A stretch of 64,000 bases of DNA from assembly GCA_001770205.1 (NCBI GenBank), contig MEQL01000040.1, positions 1 to 64,000 of the forward strand, written 5' to 3'. The notes beneath the pieces are model-generated. The model saw only the letters and a program-made list of their open reading frames with translations, made no database searches and had not been told where the DNA came from. Below are positions 43,581 to 52,286 of the stretch, piece by piece. The position numbers and the translations under genes are program-made. Positions within the stretch are counted from its first letter, which is position 1; each line of letters begins with the position of its first letter. This DNA is from Bdellovibrionales bacterium RIFOXYD12_FULL_39_22. GTDB lineage: Bacteria; Bdellovibrionota; Bacteriovoracia; Bacteriovoracales; Bacteriovoracaceae.

Positions 43581-44649
43581 ATCCAGAAGAAATAATACCA
43601 ACCAATATGATCAGTTCTTTTTTGGCCGAGGAAAGTTACTACTGACTGGTGAGTATTTTGTTTTAGATGGTGCAACTTCTTTGGCCTTGCCTCTTAAGGT
43701 AGGACAGGCCTTGACAGTGGAATATGCTCAGTCATATTCTCCCAAACTTCATTGGCGCAGTTTTGATGTTAATGGCAACTTATGGTTAGATTGCCGTTTT
43801 GAATTTTGGCGTTTTAACTGCTTGGATGAACGAGTGCCAAAAGAGATTGAACTTTTACAGACACTGTTGCGTCAAGCACGCAAACAAAACCCTCATTTTT
43901 TGCGTGATGAAGTAGATGTTTATGTTACGACCAAATTAGGCTTTCCTCTTGAGTGGGGATTGGGAAGTAGCTCTTCACTAATTTATAATATTGCTCAATG
44001 GGCATATATTAGTCCTTTTGAATTACTTTTTAATACCTATGGTGGCTCTGGCTACGACATCGCTTGCGCTCAATCAGACGGGCCAATCTTGTATGAAAAA
44101 CAAAAAAGTGGCCCGAACTGGTCACCAACCAAATTCAATCCACCCTTTTCAGATAAATTGTATTTTGTATATAGAGGAACTAAGCAAGATTCGCAGGCGG
44201 CAATTTTACGCTATAATCAATCATGGCCTTATCCGCCTGAAGCGATCTATTCTATCTCGGAAATAACTAAAGGAATTCTAGAGGCAAAGAGCTTAGATGA
44301 ATTTAATTTTCTGATTGCCGGCCATGAGAAACTAGTTGCCAAATATTTAAAACTTATTCCGGTAAAAGAAGAGTTTTTCGCTGATTATTGGGGGGAAATA
44401 AAATCACTTGGTGCCTGGGGCGGAGATTTTATTTTAGTGACCAGTGATCGATCTTACAAAGAAACTAAGGCATATTTCGAAGAACGTAATTTTAACATCT
44501 GTATTCCCTACAAAGATCTAGTACTTTCCGAAGATAGTTGTAAGGCCACGGTTAATACCACTTCCGTTGCAGATATTTTAGCAGAAGAAGTTATTCCCCT
44601 GGCCGTGGTTAATGACGGAAGAGCAGGATCAAATGTGCAGCTACAGTGA
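43570..44649 (+). CDS. GYDIA-family GHMP kinase, probable phosphomevalonate kinase
   Basis: 359 residues from ATG 43570 (GGAGAG upstream). GHMP fold: N-terminal KLLLTGEYFVLDGATSLALP, ATP loop PLEWGLGSSSSLIYNIA (about 128-144), and the GSGYDIACA motif (about 159-167) that names the GYDIA family, present in Bdellovibrio and Bacteroidetes mevalonate clusters. Because a mevalonate kinase and a decarboxylase are encoded next to it, the missing phosphomevalonate kinase step is the likely job. Exact reaction is inferred from context. Overlaps both neighbours. Confidence 0.85.
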   Translation: MLIKSRRNNTNQYDQFFFGRGKLLLTGEYFVLDGATSLALPLKVGQALTVEYAQSYSPKLHWRSFDVNGNLWLDCRFEFWRFNCLDERVPKEIELLQTLLRQARKQNPHFLRDEVDVYVTTKLGFPLEWGLGSSSSLIYNIAQWAYISPFELLFNTYGGSGYDIACAQSDGPILYEKQKSGPNWSPTKFNPPFSDKLYFVYRGTKQDSQAAILRYNQSWPYPPEAIYSISEITKGILEAKSLDEFNFLIAGHEKLVAKYLKLIPVKEEFFADYWGEIKSLGAWGGDFILVTSDRSYKETKAYFEERNFNICIPYKDLVLSEDSCKATVNTTSVADILAEEVIPLAVVNDGRAGSNVQLQ

Positions 44650-45754
44650 TGGTGGATTGACGCTGAAACAAAGTAAGCTGACGGCCGCAGAAATAGAAAA
44701 CAAAATTATTACAGTCAGCTCTCCCTCTAATATTGCACTGGTAAAGTACTGGGGGAAACATGGGAATCAACTACCGCTTAATCCTTCGATTAGTTTTACC
44801 CTATCACAGGCAAAAACAGAGAGTCGCTTACAAGTATCAATTTTGAAAGAGAGTTCTTCGGAGGTTGCATGTAACTTTGTTTTTGCCGGTGCTTCGGATA
44901 CTGCCTTCGCTTTGCGAATAAAAAAATTTTTACTAGAATTGGTTCCGATTTTTCCATTTATAAAAGAGCTAGAGTTCAATTTCGCCACGAAAAATACTTT
45001 CCCCCACTCCGCAGGAATTGCTTCTTCAGCCTCGTCTATGAGCGCTATCGCACTCTCATTATGCCTGTTAGAAAAATTTATTTTTTCACATTTGCTAATT
45101 AATGACGAGGAAGATGCTTTAAAAAAGAAGGCATCTTTTGTTGCTCGTTTGGGATCGGGGAGTGCTTGTCGTTCTATATTTGGCGGGGTGGTTTGCTGGG
45201 GAGATGTCGATAAAAACTGTGAGGAGCGTAACTATTTTGGAAAAAAAATTACAGAAGTTGCCCCTGTTTTTTTAGATTATCAAGATGCCATACTCATTGT
45301 TTCTTCTGCCAAAAAAGAGGTTTCTAGTTCTCAAGGACATCGGTTGATGGAAAATCATCCTTTTAAAAGAGCACGAGTTGAGATGGCCTATCATAATGCT
45401 TTGGAAATGCTGACTGCTTTACGCACCGCAGATCTTGCGAGCTTTGCTCGAATTGTAGAATTAGAGGCACTGACGTTGCATGGATTGATGATGTCTTCTT
45501 CTCCTTCTTATTGTTTATTACATCCAAATAGTCTGCAGATTATACAAAAAATAAAAGAGTATCGATCCCAAACTGGCCTGCCGCTGACTTTTACATTAGA
45601 TGCAGGGCCCAATATTCATCTTCTTTTTCCTTCCAAAATTCAAGGAGAAGTTAAAAACTTTATTACTAGAGAACTGCTTTCTTTTTTAGAAGATGGGCAG
45701 GTGATATATGATTGGATAGGCGAAGGAGCAGGTGAGATTAGTTATGCCACATGA
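44633..45754 (+). CDS. mvaD: Diphosphomevalonate decarboxylase
   Basis: 373 residues from ATG 44633 (AGGA four bases upstream; 44612 is an alternative). ATP-dependent decarboxylation of diphosphomevalonate to IPP. Signatures: SPSNIALVKYWGKHG (about 31-45), SISFTLS, HSAGIASSASSMSAIA (about 130-145), GSGSACRSIFGG (about 181-192) and the catalytic Asp in FTLDAGPNIHLL. Normal length for bacterial MVD. Overlaps the GYDIA kinase by 17 bp and the next gene by 11 bp. Confidence 0.93.
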   Translation: MCSYSDGGLTLKQSKLTAAEIENKIITVSSPSNIALVKYWGKHGNQLPLNPSISFTLSQAKTESRLQVSILKESSSEVACNFVFAGASDTAFALRIKKFLLELVPIFPFIKELEFNFATKNTFPHSAGIASSASSMSAIALSLCLLEKFIFSHLLINDEEDALKKKASFVARLGSGSACRSIFGGVVCWGDVDKNCEERNYFGKKITEVAPVFLDYQDAILIVSSAKKEVSSSQGHRLMENHPFKRARVEMAYHNALEMLTALRTADLASFARIVELEALTLHGLMMSSSPSYCLLHPNSLQIIQKIKEYRSQTGLPLTFTLDAGPNIHLLFPSKIQGEVKNFITRELLSFLEDGQVIYDWIGEGAGEISYAT

Positions 45755-46685
45755 ACGTCGTTTTTTTTCTAAAATATTACTTTTTGGAGAATATAGCATC
45801 ATTAAAGATTCAATGGCACTGGCCACTCCGTATGCTCTTTTTGATGGACACTTGAAATTTAAAAGCTCTCCTTCCCGTAGCAGCGATAATGGCAACTCTC
45901 AGGGAAATGAATTTCGCGCCTATGCCCAGCACATTGAAAATTTAATAGAACAAAAATTGTTGCCAGTAGACATTGATATTAATGCGTTTAAGTTTGATAT
46001 CGCGCAAGGTTTATTTTTTAGTTCCACTATTCCACAAGGCTTTGGCCTGGGAAGTTCCGGCGCATTGGTGGCGGCAATCTACGATCGTTATGTAGATAAG
46101 AAAGATCGCGAACGCTTGCGCGCAGATATATTAAAATTAAAAGAGATATTTGCCTTATTGGAATCACACTTTCACGGAGCAAGTTCGGGAATAGATCCCC
46201 TGATTAGTTATTTGAATACTTCTATTTTACTGCGAAGCAAAGATGAAATTTCCGCAGTAAAATTTCCTGATTACACCGAGGGAGTGGGGGGTATTTTCCT
46301 TTTAAACACTGGGCGATCTAGGAGAACAGAGCCACTAGTTAATCTTTTTTTGGAAAAATGTAATAGTAATTTAGAATTTAGCAATCTTTGTGTTAATCGC
46401 TTGGCCCCTATTACCAATAGTTGTATTAACTCTTTTTTGGAGAAAGACACGGCCACCCTCTATCAGGCATTTCGTGATATCTCTGATTTTCAATTGAGTC
46501 ATTTTACCCCGATGATTCCAAAATTGTTTCGAGATATTTGGGAGCGAGGCCTAAAAAGTGAATGTTACTCATTAAAACTTTGCGGTGCTGGAGGCGGGGG
46601 ATTTTTGCTGGGTATAACAAAAAATTTTAGCGATACTTTTTCTATGTTATCTAAGATTGAAGTCCGTTCATTATTTAAATTTTAA
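45744..46685 (+). CDS. mvk: Mevalonate kinase-type GHMP kinase
   Basis: 313 residues from ATG 45744; a GTG at 45732 is possible. GHMP fold: SKILLFGEYSIIKDSMALATP (start), IPQGFGLGSSGALVAA (ATP loop, about 95-110), FHGASSGIDPLISY (catalytic Asp) and LCGAGGGGFLLG (C-terminal loop). The ordering and the GEY/S-I-x-K and SSGIDP motifs fit mevalonate kinase. With the GYDIA kinase and MvaD it completes mevalonate to IPP. Final gene of the tightly overlapping part. Confidence 0.88.
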   Translation: MPHERRFFSKILLFGEYSIIKDSMALATPYALFDGHLKFKSSPSRSSDNGNSQGNEFRAYAQHIENLIEQKLLPVDIDINAFKFDIAQGLFFSSTIPQGFGLGSSGALVAAIYDRYVDKKDRERLRADILKLKEIFALLESHFHGASSGIDPLISYLNTSILLRSKDEISAVKFPDYTEGVGGIFLLNTGRSRRTEPLVNLFLEKCNSNLEFSNLCVNRLAPITNSCINSFLEKDTATLYQAFRDISDFQLSHFTPMIPKLFRDIWERGLKSECYSLKLCGAGGGGFLLGITKNFSDTFSMLSKIEVRSLFKF

Positions 46686-46697
46686 GGAGCAAGAGAG

Positions 46698-47789
46698 ATG
46701 AGTAATGTCTATCTAGCGCGAGTTTCGTCGTCAGCCTCAACAGCAGAAATCGAAGATAAAATTAGACTTCTGATTAAAAAAAGTGACCTTCTCCGCGTAG
46801 TAACCTCTAATGACCTAACGGCCGTAAAATGTCATTTTGGGGAAGAAGGAAATAGTACCTATTTACCGGCCAACTACATCAAACAAGTAGTTGAGGCAAT
46901 AACCAAGGTAGGAGCACGGCCGTTTGTAACAGACACAAATGTTTTATATAAAAGTCGAAGAGACAATAGCTATGATCATTTGCAGTTGGCCAGAGAACAT
47001 GGTTTTTCCCATGAGACATTACAGGCCCCTGTTATAATTGCCGATGGAATAAAAGGGAAAAACGAAAAAGAAATTTTAATTGAGGCCCCACAAAATAGAA
47101 CAGTGTTTATTGCGTCTGATTATGTAGATGCCGATTCGCTTATTGTGATCACACATGCCACTGGCCATTTGGCCACAGGACTGGGAGCAACTATTAAAAA
47201 TTTAGGTATGGGGATGGCCTCGCGTAAAGGAAAGTTGCGACAACATTCTGTCTCTCATCCGCTTATTGATGCTAAAAATTGTACAGCATGTGAAAAATGT
47301 CTACAGTGGTGTCCGAGTGATGCAATAAAAATGGTAAGTAGTAATAGTGGAAACAAACATCATTATGCTCAAATCAACGATGAAGATTGTATCGGCTGTG
47401 GAGAATGTCTGGCCACCTGTCGGATGGGGGCCGTAAAATTTAAATGGGACTCTTCTTCAAAATTTTTGCAGCAACAGATTGTTGAACATGCGTTGGGCAT
47501 TGTGAAAATAAAAAAAGACAAAATGGCCTATTTAACCTTTTTAGTGCAGATGACAAAAGATTGTGATTGTTTACCTCAAGCGGCCGAATTTGTAGTGGAA
47601 GATATTGGTATTTTGGCCGGTTTTGATCCAGTGGCCTTGGATCAGGCCGTTTTGGATTTAACGACTAGGAAAAATGGTAAAGATAATTTGGCAACACTGT
47701 CTTATGCCGCTCACGATCCAAGTATACAACTAGAGTATGGTGAGCAAGTAGGTCTAGGCCAACGAGAGTATCAACTGATAGAGATTTAG
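46698..47789 (+). CDS. DUF362 protein with two 4Fe-4S clusters
   Basis: 363 residues. DUF362 domain (about 1-180; VKCHFGEEGNSTYLP, PFVTDTNVLYKSRRDN, THATGHLATGLGATIKNLGM) followed by two ferredoxin motifs CTACEKCLQWCP (about 196-207) and CIGCGECLATCRMGA (about 232-246; each CXXCXXCXXXC). The remainder (GIVKIKKDKMAYLTFLVQMT, VALDQAVLDL) also belongs to DUF362. Cytoplasmic iron-sulfur protein of unknown electron partner. It follows mvk after 12 bp, so it is transcribed with the mevalonate genes. Confidence 0.85.
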   Translation: MSNVYLARVSSSASTAEIEDKIRLLIKKSDLLRVVTSNDLTAVKCHFGEEGNSTYLPANYIKQVVEAITKVGARPFVTDTNVLYKSRRDNSYDHLQLAREHGFSHETLQAPVIIADGIKGKNEKEILIEAPQNRTVFIASDYVDADSLIVITHATGHLATGLGATIKNLGMGMASRKGKLRQHSVSHPLIDAKNCTACEKCLQWCPSDAIKMVSSNSGNKHHYAQINDEDCIGCGECLATCRMGAVKFKWDSSSKFLQQQIVEHALGIVKIKKDKMAYLTFLVQMTKDCDCLPQAAEFVVEDIGILAGFDPVALDQAVLDLTTRKNGKDNLATLSYAAHDPSIQLEYGEQVGLGQREYQLIEI

Positions 47790-47795
47790 TATAAT

Positions 47796-48494
47796 TCAAG
47801 TTGCATCTGGAAGAGTAAGCGTCGCTTTTTTATTAATTTGGAGTGCACGCTCTGATCGGGATAAGTTCCAGGTGCGAATTATTTGTCCATTTTGAGAGTC
47901 AACATGGGCGGAATAACTTCGGCGTTCTTGATTGGGCATAATAAAAAATATATTTACTCGCTCAATAAAACGGCCTTCATTTTTGCTGTTTACTTCTATC
48001 CAACTATCTTCGTGATTAATAATAAGCGAAGTATTTTCCTCTTGAAAGCGAAAGAGTTCCTCTCCCAGTTTTGTCTCCCAGTCAGCAGAGATTTCATTGA
48101 GCATAGGGAGTTCTATTTTTTCATCGGTAAAGTTAGAAATATTTGCTCCAGTTAAATAACGATTTAGGCGTTTGGGATATTGGCCTTGTGCAATAAGCTC
48201 ATCATTTTCCTCATTGCTTGCTTCATTGCTATTTTTTGTAGAAGTTAGCGTATCGGCCGGTAGTTTATTATCTCCAATTTGTAATCGTTCTAAATCATCA
48301 TTTGTTGCTTTGGTTGCAGAAATCGTTTGATTGGATTTTGTGTAAAGGGTATAGCGTTGTTCTTTATCTTGGAGTGATGATGGGCGAGTTATTTGTCGAT
48401 TGCTAGAATCTGATTTTAGAAAATAAAAAGGAGAGAGAATAATTAAAGTGAAAATGAATAGGGATATTAGGGCCAAGATATTTTTTTTTCTCAT
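47796..48494 (-). CDS. Membrane-anchored protein of unknown function
   Basis: 232 residues from ATG 48494. One N-terminal membrane helix (about 6-26, ILALISLFIFTLIILSPFYF), with the rest outside the cytoplasm: a Ser/Asn/Glu-rich linker and a C-terminal domain (about 120-232; FRFQEENTSLIINHEDSW, QNGQIIRTWNLSRS). No family recognised. Downstream of the leucine operon on the same strand after 37 bp, convergent with the DUF362 gene with 6 bp between. Confidence 0.65.
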   Translation of the reverse strand: MRKKNILALISLFIFTLIILSPFYFLKSDSSNRQITRPSSLQDKEQRYTLYTKSNQTISATKATNDDLERLQIGDNKLPADTLTSTKNSNEASNEENDELIAQGQYPKRLNRYLTGANISNFTDEKIELPMLNEISADWETKLGEELFRFQEENTSLIINHEDSWIEVNSKNEGRFIERVNIFFIMPNQERRSYSAHVDSQNGQIIRTWNLSRSERALQINKKATLTLPDAT

Positions 48495-48531
48495 ACAGGC
48501 CAAAGTCTATAACGGCGCAAAAGAGACGTCA

Positions 48532-49470
48532 TTATTTTTTTGCGTTGATGGTTGCCAGGCATTTTGAGGTAGTGGCCTTACCAAGTTTATTTAAAATAAA
48601 GCGAGAGGCAACTGCTAGCTTATTTAAATCAACACCGGTGTTAATCTTGGAACTTTCTAACATAAAAACTAAATCTTCGGTGGCCAAATTACCAGGTGCC
48701 CCGGGAGCATATGGGCATCCACCCAATCCCCCAGAGGATGAATCAAATTTACTAATTCCATGCTGGAGACTGACAAAAACATTGGCCAAAGCTTGTCCAC
48801 GAGAGTCATGAAAATGCATGGCAAATTTAGCAAGGTCAAAATTAAGTTTAAGTTCATTTAAGAGTTTATTTACTTCCATGGGGGTGGCCACTCCAATGGT
48901 ATCACCCAACGATATTTCATAAGCACCTAGAGTAAAAAGTTTTTTGATTACCTTTTTTAGAGTAGAAATCTTAGTCTTGCCCTCGTAAGGGCAACCAAAA
49001 ACAGTAGAGATATACCCCCGCACTTTGCACCGATGCTTTTTTGCTAGCTGAGTAATTGGAATAAAACGGGTAAATGACTCATCAATGCTGGCATTGATGT
49101 TATGGCGATTAAAACTCTCTGAGGTGGCGGTAAAAATGGCCACTTCAGAAACCTTGGAAGCAATGGCCGCCTGCATTCCCTTGGCGTTAGGAATAAGAAC
49201 AGGAAGATTTATAGAATTGCCAAAAGCAGACTGGAGTTTTGCCAGTAGATATGCGGCATCGGCCATTTGTGGTACGCGATCTGGGCGTACGAAGCTAGTT
49301 ACTTCGATATTTTTAAGGCCTGCAGCAACTAAAAGTGAAATGTAATTAAATTTATCCTCGCTACTAAGCAGCAGACTTTCATTTTGCAGGCCATCTCTTG
49401 GCCCAACTTCAATAATTTTAACTTTTCTAGGAAGTGAGAATTTTACTGGCCTGGCGGTACCTGATGACAT
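48532..49470 (-). CDS. mvaB: Hydroxymethylglutaryl-CoA lyase
   Basis: 312 residues, TIM-barrel. Cleaves HMG-CoA to acetyl-CoA and acetoacetate, the end of leucine catabolism. KIIEVGPRDGLQNE (about 18-31, catalytic Arg and Asp), the SLGDTIG motif, FHDSRGQALAN (metal-binding His/Asp) and the active-site cysteine loop GGLGGCPYAPGAPGN are all seen. Follows the biotin carboxylase gene after 2 bp. This enzyme consumes the same HMG-CoA that the reductase at 42240 uses. Confidence 0.95.
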   Translation of the reverse strand: MSSGTARPVKFSLPRKVKIIEVGPRDGLQNESLLLSSEDKFNYISLLVAAGLKNIEVTSFVRPDRVPQMADAAYLLAKLQSAFGNSINLPVLIPNAKGMQAAIASKVSEVAIFTATSESFNRHNINASIDESFTRFIPITQLAKKHRCKVRGYISTVFGCPYEGKTKISTLKKVIKKLFTLGAYEISLGDTIGVATPMEVNKLLNELKLNFDLAKFAMHFHDSRGQALANVFVSLQHGISKFDSSSGGLGGCPYAPGAPGNLATEDLVFMLESSKINTGVDLNKLAVASRFILNKLGKATTSKCLATINAKK

Positions 49471-49472
49471 CT

Positions 49473-51470
49473 CTATTTTTCTAGCTCAATCAGATTTACA
49501 CCGCCATTAATAACCTCTCCCTCTTTAAAATGGATTTTGGAAATTTTACCATCGCCGTTGGCCTTAATAGTGTGCTCCATTTTCATTGCTTCCATGATTA
49601 AAAGAGGTTGGTTTTTTGCCACAGCTTCACCTTCTTTAACCAGGATTTTAAAAATTTTCCCCGGCATGGGAGAGAGCATTCCTCCATGTTCGGCCTCGCC
49701 ACTTTTTTTGCGTGTGCGTGTTGGAATTTCCATTACTACATCTTTACTTTGGATAACGGCATGAACCTTGTTAGTTCTTCTGTTTTTGGTCATGGAAACA
49801 GTAAAATTTTTCTTCCCATCGTTAATGACTAGTTGATCCCCTAGTGCGGCCACTTGGCGGAAATTATAGTTTCTATTCATAACAGATAATTGTACTTCAC
49901 CGTCACTATTTTTTGTAAGCTTGTAATCAACTTCCTCCCCATTAATTATAATTTTGCGGCCAACAAAATTGGCGGAGAAACTACCTAGGGTATCCCAAGC
50001 AGTAGTGGCCGAGCCACGAGTAGTAGCATTGTAGTTAACGTTGGTATGGTAAGTTTCTTGTGGGCAGAATAACTGAGAAGAGATGGCCAGAGCGATCTCC
50101 TCTCGGCGTAAATCTTTTGGTAACAGTTTATCTTTATTTACTTCCACGAAGTTGGTGTAGGTAAGGCCATCTTTAAATTCTTTTGTAGAGAGGATACGTT
50201 TGAGATAAGCGCGATTAGTTTTTAGGCCCAGAAAGATTACATCATCCAAAGATACGCCCATTTTATCAATGGCCTGGTTACGAGTTGCCGCATGTACAAT
50301 CAGTTTTGCCAACATAGGATCAAAATTAACGGTAACTTCATTGCCATCAATGTATCCGGTGTCCAGGCGAACATTGTTCAATGTAGGTCGGCCTGTTTTT
50401 AACACTTTGCCAATGGAGGGAAGAAAATTATTGGCCGGATCTTCCGCGTAAATACGAACTTCAATGGCGTGTCCTTGTTGAGAAATATCTTCTTGCTTAA
50501 CAGATAGTATATCTCCCTGGGCCACTTCGATTTGTAGTCGAACCAAATCATAACCGGTTACCATCTCGGTAATTGGGTGTTCCACCTGTAAGCGAGTGTT
50601 CATTTCTAAAAAGTAGAATTTTCCAGACTGATCCAAGATAAATTCCATCGTACCGGCCCCTTCATAGTTGATATAGGAAGTAATCTTGGTGGCCGTAGCG
50701 GTAATATCTCGACGAATCTCTGCGGTGAGAGCAGTAGATGGTGTTTCTTCAATAATTTTTTGATGACGTCGTTGAATAGAACATTCACGTTCAAAAAAAT
50801 GTAGATGATTGCCATGTTTATCTGACATCATCTGAACTTCAATATGTCTTGGATTTAAAATATATCTTTCCAGCAAAACGATATCATTACCGAAAGAGTT
50901 TTTGGCCTCTCGCTTAGCACTTTCAAGAGAGGATTGAAAATCTGCGGGATCATTAACCACGCGCATGCCTTTTCCTCCTCCACCAGCAGAGGCCTTAATC
51001 AAAACAGGATAGCCAATTTTATCGGCAGTCTCTTTAAGGAAGTTTGGATCTTGGTTGTTTCCATGGTATCCAGGGATTAAGGGTACGCCGATTTTTTCAA
51101 CAGTTTCCTTGGAAGTTTTTTTATCTCCCATTATGCGCATTGATTCGGGAGAAGGGCCAATAAAGATAATTCCCGCTTCCGTTACTTTCTTTGCGAAAGT
51201 GGGGTTTTCAGAAAGAAAACCATAACCAGGATGAATGGCGTCTACTTTTTGCTCCAAAGCAATTTTTACAATTAGTTCTTGATTAAGGTAGGTTTGCGAG
51301 AGTGGGCCTTGTCCTAAACAGATAGAAAAATCACCTGAAAAGGTGTGGGGTAATCCTATTTCATCTTCAGTGTAAATGGTTACAGTTTTAATGCCCATTT
51401 CTCGACAGGTATTGATAACGCGAATGGCAATTTCGCCACGGTTGGCAATTAAAATTTTGCTAATTTTCAT
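49473..51470 (-). CDS. Methylcrotonyl-CoA carboxylase alpha (biotin carboxylase) subunit
   Basis: 665 residues. Biotin carboxylase domain (about 1-450; ILIANRGEIAIRVINTCREM, ATP loop SAGGGGKGMRVV, MNTRLQVEHPITEMVTG), a linking beta domain, and a C-terminal biotinyl domain with the biotinylated Lys in MEAMKMEHTI (about 632). Could be the alpha subunit of a propionyl- or acetyl-CoA carboxylase too, but the neighbouring hydratase, beta subunit and HMG-CoA lyase point to methylcrotonyl-CoA carboxylase. Overlaps the hydratase gene by 11 bp. Confidence 0.92.
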   Translation of the reverse strand: MKISKILIANRGEIAIRVINTCREMGIKTVTIYTEDEIGLPHTFSGDFSICLGQGPLSQTYLNQELIVKIALEQKVDAIHPGYGFLSENPTFAKKVTEAGIIFIGPSPESMRIMGDKKTSKETVEKIGVPLIPGYHGNNQDPNFLKETADKIGYPVLIKASAGGGGKGMRVVNDPADFQSSLESAKREAKNSFGNDIVLLERYILNPRHIEVQMMSDKHGNHLHFFERECSIQRRHQKIIEETPSTALTAEIRRDITATATKITSYINYEGAGTMEFILDQSGKFYFLEMNTRLQVEHPITEMVTGYDLVRLQIEVAQGDILSVKQEDISQQGHAIEVRIYAEDPANNFLPSIGKVLKTGRPTLNNVRLDTGYIDGNEVTVNFDPMLAKLIVHAATRNQAIDKMGVSLDDVIFLGLKTNRAYLKRILSTKEFKDGLTYTNFVEVNKDKLLPKDLRREEIALAISSQLFCPQETYHTNVNYNATTRGSATTAWDTLGSFSANFVGRKIIINGEEVDYKLTKNSDGEVQLSVMNRNYNFRQVAALGDQLVINDGKKNFTVSMTKNRRTNKVHAVIQSKDVVMEIPTRTRKKSGEAEHGGMLSPMPGKIFKILVKEGEAVAKNQPLLIMEAMKMEHTIKANGDGKISKIHFKEGEVINGGVNLIELEK

Positions 51471-52263
51471 AGTTGATCCACCTCGGTTGACTCTTATTTA
51501 ATAATGAATTCATCCCTTCTTGCCCCTCTTGTGATATTCTGGCAAGAGAAATTGCTTGGCAGGTATAATCTCTAATCTCTTCTCTGTTTTTATTTGATTT
51601 TACCTTTTTAATTAATTTTTTAGCATTAGTGGTTGCGGATGGGCCGGCCTTTAAAAATTCCACAATAATCTCTTCTGCTTTTGCAGTAAGCTCGCTGCTT
51701 GCCACTACTTGATGAATGAGTCCCATAGTTTGAGCGCGGGCCGGAGAGAAGAGTTCGCCCGATAAAAAAGTTGCGCGAGCGTTGCTTTCTCCTATTTTTG
51801 CTATTACATATGGGGAGATAACCGCTGGTAAAAGGCCTAGACGAACTTCCGTAAAACCAAAACGGGCCGCTTCAGATGCCAAAGCGTAATCGCAGACGGA
51901 GACCAGTCCCGCGCCACCACCCAAAGCTGCTCCATTAATTTTTCCGATTACGGGGCAGTTACAGTTGTTTACTGCCTCAAACATGGCCGCAAGTTTTTGA
52001 CTGTCTTGGTAGTTTTCCTCTTGGGTATATTTGGCCATGCTTTTCATCCAATTAAGATCTGCTCCCGCACAAAAAGATTTCCCCGCCCCAGTTATTACGA
52101 CTAGGCGCGTATTGAGGCCATTATTAATGGATTCAAAGAGTTCCGTCAACTCAGAAATCAACTGATCGTTGAACGCATTATGTATATCGGGACGGTTTAA
52201 GGTGATTGTTAAAACACCTCGCTTATCTCGATTTTCCAAAAAAAGTTTTTCTTTTGCACCCAC
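51460..52263 (-). CDS. Enoyl-CoA hydratase, probable methylglutaconyl-CoA hydratase
   Basis: 267 residues, crotonase fold. TLNRPDIHNAFNDQLISEL, the oxyanion-hole GKSFCAGADLNWMKSM (about 63-78) and GAALGGGAGLVSVCDYALAS (about 110-129) are typical; VRLGLLPAVISPYV is the family's conserved LGLIPA segment. In this operon it would hydrate 3-methylglutaconyl-CoA to HMG-CoA. Substrate inferred from context. Lies 23 bp after the carboxyltransferase gene and overlaps the carboxylase gene by 11 bp. Confidence 0.88.
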   Translation of the reverse strand: MGAKEKLFLENRDKRGVLTITLNRPDIHNAFNDQLISELTELFESINNGLNTRLVVITGAGKSFCAGADLNWMKSMAKYTQEENYQDSQKLAAMFEAVNNCNCPVIGKINGAALGGGAGLVSVCDYALASEAARFGFTEVRLGLLPAVISPYVIAKIGESNARATFLSGELFSPARAQTMGLIHQVVASSELTAKAEEIIVEFLKAGPSATTNAKKLIKKVKSNKNREEIRDYTCQAISLARISQEGQEGMNSLLNKSQPRWINYEN

Positions 52264-52286
52264 AGGAAACTCCCCCTTTTGGCCAT

